7,473 nt of DNA, from the NCBI GenBank assembly GCA_910577765.1, contig CAJTOV010000172.1, forward strand, positions 1-7,473, given 5' to 3'. The translations under genes and the position numbers were made by a program. Positions within the stretch are counted from its first letter, which is position 1, and each line of letters opens with the position of its first letter. Positions 6,746 to 7,473 of the stretch are shown here, one piece after another. This DNA comes from an uncultured Lachnospiraceae bacterium (GTDB lineage Bacteria; Bacillota; Clostridia; Lachnospirales; Lachnospiraceae). The notes beneath the pieces were generated by a model. That model saw only the letters and a program-made list of their open reading frames with translations, was not told the DNA's origin and did no database searches.

Positions 6746-6810
6746 GGAAAAAGCCGGATAAGACGCTGTGTTGTGCTTGCACATAAGCAGCGTCTTATCC
6801 GGCTTTTTCC
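6746..6810. terminator. Bidirectional terminator: 23-bp perfect inverted repeat
   Basis: The arms 6746-6768 and 6788-6810 are perfectly complementary over 23 bases, with a 19-base loop that contains its own small inverted repeat (TGTGC at 6772-6776, GCACA at 6779-6783). Each arm ends in an A5/T5 block, so a U-run forms at the 3' side whichever strand is transcribed. It lies between the plus-strand hydrolase-like gene and the minus-strand transposase gene, the usual place for a shared terminator of convergent genes. Confidence 0.8.
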
Positions 6811-6813
6811 ATA

Positions 6814-6859
6814 GGGCCGCAAGGCCCGTGAGCGACGCATTGAACACTTGGCGAATGCG
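6814..6859. other. Two small hairpins next to the insertion-sequence gene
   Basis: GGGCC-GCAA-GGCCC (6814-6827) is a five-base-pair stem with a GCAA tetraloop. CGCATT (6836-6841) pairs with AATGCG (6854-6859) across a 12-base loop. They lie between the bidirectional terminator and the transposase stop codon and may belong to the end region of the insertion sequence. The exact element boundary cannot be set because the opposite end is outside the window. Confidence 0.3.
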
Positions 6860-6902
6860 CAACATGAGCCTAGTACTGCCTTGCATTAATAATTAAGTAA
6901 TG

Positions 6903-7473
6903 CTATGCTGCCAAAGGCACACCCTTATAAGTCCATTTAAATGGTTTTGCCATAAGGTTATATTGTTCAATAAAACGTAGAATACTGGTTTCCAGTTCTT
7001 CAACGGATCGATAGCTCTTCCTTTTGAGCAAACGACGGTTTAGGATGCCAAACCAGATTTCAATCTGGTTCATCCATGAACAATGCTTTGGCGTATATAC
7101 AATGCGTATCCGGTGCTCTTCCTGATGGAGAAATTCTGCACGGCTTTCCAGACTTTTTAATATGCCGGATTTCCCTTTGCGGCCAAGGTCTTCCGTCAGG
7201 CCGCACTGCTCTGCGACAAAACGCACCAGACTTTCTGATTTATGTGTGTTCAGTCCATCACAGACAATCGTCCATGATGCGTCCGGATCTGTTTCGACCA
7301 GTGCACACAGGGCTTCTACGAAATCATTTTCTGTACGTGTGGGATTTAAACAGGGCTGTTCCATACGCCCTGTTGCAACGTCAAAAAAGCCGGTCAGGCT
7401 GGTTGTTCCATGGCGGATGTATTCAAATTCCATGCAGGCTGCTTTCCCAGGGATTACGGGCTTATCCGGATAT
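6903..7473 (-). CDS. IS630-family transposase, C-terminal part (continues past the right edge)
   Basis: The minus-strand frame is open from the window edge (first full codon at 7470-7472) to a TAG stop at 6903-6905, giving 189 visible residues. The ATG at 7431-7433 is internal, since the in-frame upstream residues YPDKPVIPGKAAC continue the protein. The DDE-type endonuclease core is visible: IVCDGLNTHKS holds the second catalytic aspartate, and YTPKHCSWMNQIEIWFGIL holds the third acidic residue (Glu in NQIEIWF). Both are typical of IS630-type (Tc1/mariner-related) transposases, which insert at TA dinucleotides. The first catalytic aspartate and the N-terminal DNA-binding domain would lie beyond the window. 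Base composition is visibly less GC-rich than the neighbouring operon, as expected for a mobile gene. No frameshift is seen in the visible part. Confidence 0.9.
   Translation of the reverse strand, partial: YPDKPVIPGKAACMEFEYIRHGTTSLTGFFDVATGRMEQPCLNPTRTENDFVEALCALVETDPDASWTIVCDGLNTHKSESLVRFVAEQCGLTEDLGRKGKSGILKSLESRAEFLHQEEHRIRIVYTPKHCSWMNQIEIWFGILNRRLLKRKSYRSVEELETSILRFIEQYNLMAKPFKWTYKGVPLAA

Larger units (their letters stand above)
6811..7473 (-). mobile_element. IS630-family insertion sequence, one end in the window (partial)
   Basis: The element is inferred from its transposase gene. Its near end should lie somewhere between the bidirectional terminator (ending at 6810) and the transposase stop codon (6903); the left coordinate given is the outermost possibility. 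The AT-rich segment 6880-6902 contains GCATTA and TAATGC in inverted orientation, but without the other end no terminal inverted repeat or TA target duplication can be confirmed. Confidence 0.55.

Noticed and set aside
7461..7469. CTTATCCGG shared with the right arm of the terminator hairpin (6794-6802)
   Set aside because: Nine bases, explained by the codons of the transposase; no extended similarity on either side.

Overview
The window looks like part of a Bacillota chromosome, most likely a gut clostridium of the Lachnospiraceae type. This is inferred from the strong AGGAGG-type ribosome binding sites, GC-rich coding regions between AT-rich promoters, the PTS/LacI catabolic layout and the overall style of the proteins. 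The sequence alone does not fix the species.

Layout, left to right: (1) an upstream region with a triple TTxACx repeat, then a plus-strand Na+/phosphate cotransporter-family gene with a C-terminal PhoU-like domain (206-2002); (2) directly after its stop codon, a separate promoter and a LacI-family repressor gene (2204-3202), closed by a clear intrinsic terminator (3331-3363); (3) a second promoter with a cluster of TGCAC/GTGCA inverted repeats (3552-3605), then a two-gene operon: a PTS EIIBC permease of the sucrose/trehalose/beta-glucoside (Glc) superfamily without a IIA domain (3647-5014), and a 538-residue protein with a five-bladed beta-propeller glycosidase-like fold (5059-6675) that lacks the hallmark motifs of the GH32 sucrose-6-phosphate hydrolases; (4) an extended -10 promoter followed at once by a 23-bp perfect inverted repeat that can act as a terminator in both directions; (5) on the minus strand, the C-terminal part of an IS630-family transposase that runs off the right edge.

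The central unit (repressor, operator cluster, PTS permease, cytoplasmic hydrolase-like protein) reads as a self-contained sugar-uptake and cleavage module. The permease would import and phosphorylate a sugar, probably a di- or oligosaccharide. The propeller protein, which has no signal peptide, would act on the phosphorylated product inside the cell. The LacI protein would repress the operon until the sugar or its phosphate appears. The substrate cannot be read from the sequence, and the propeller protein is the least understood and most interesting component. The phosphate transporter has its own upstream region and appears functionally unrelated.
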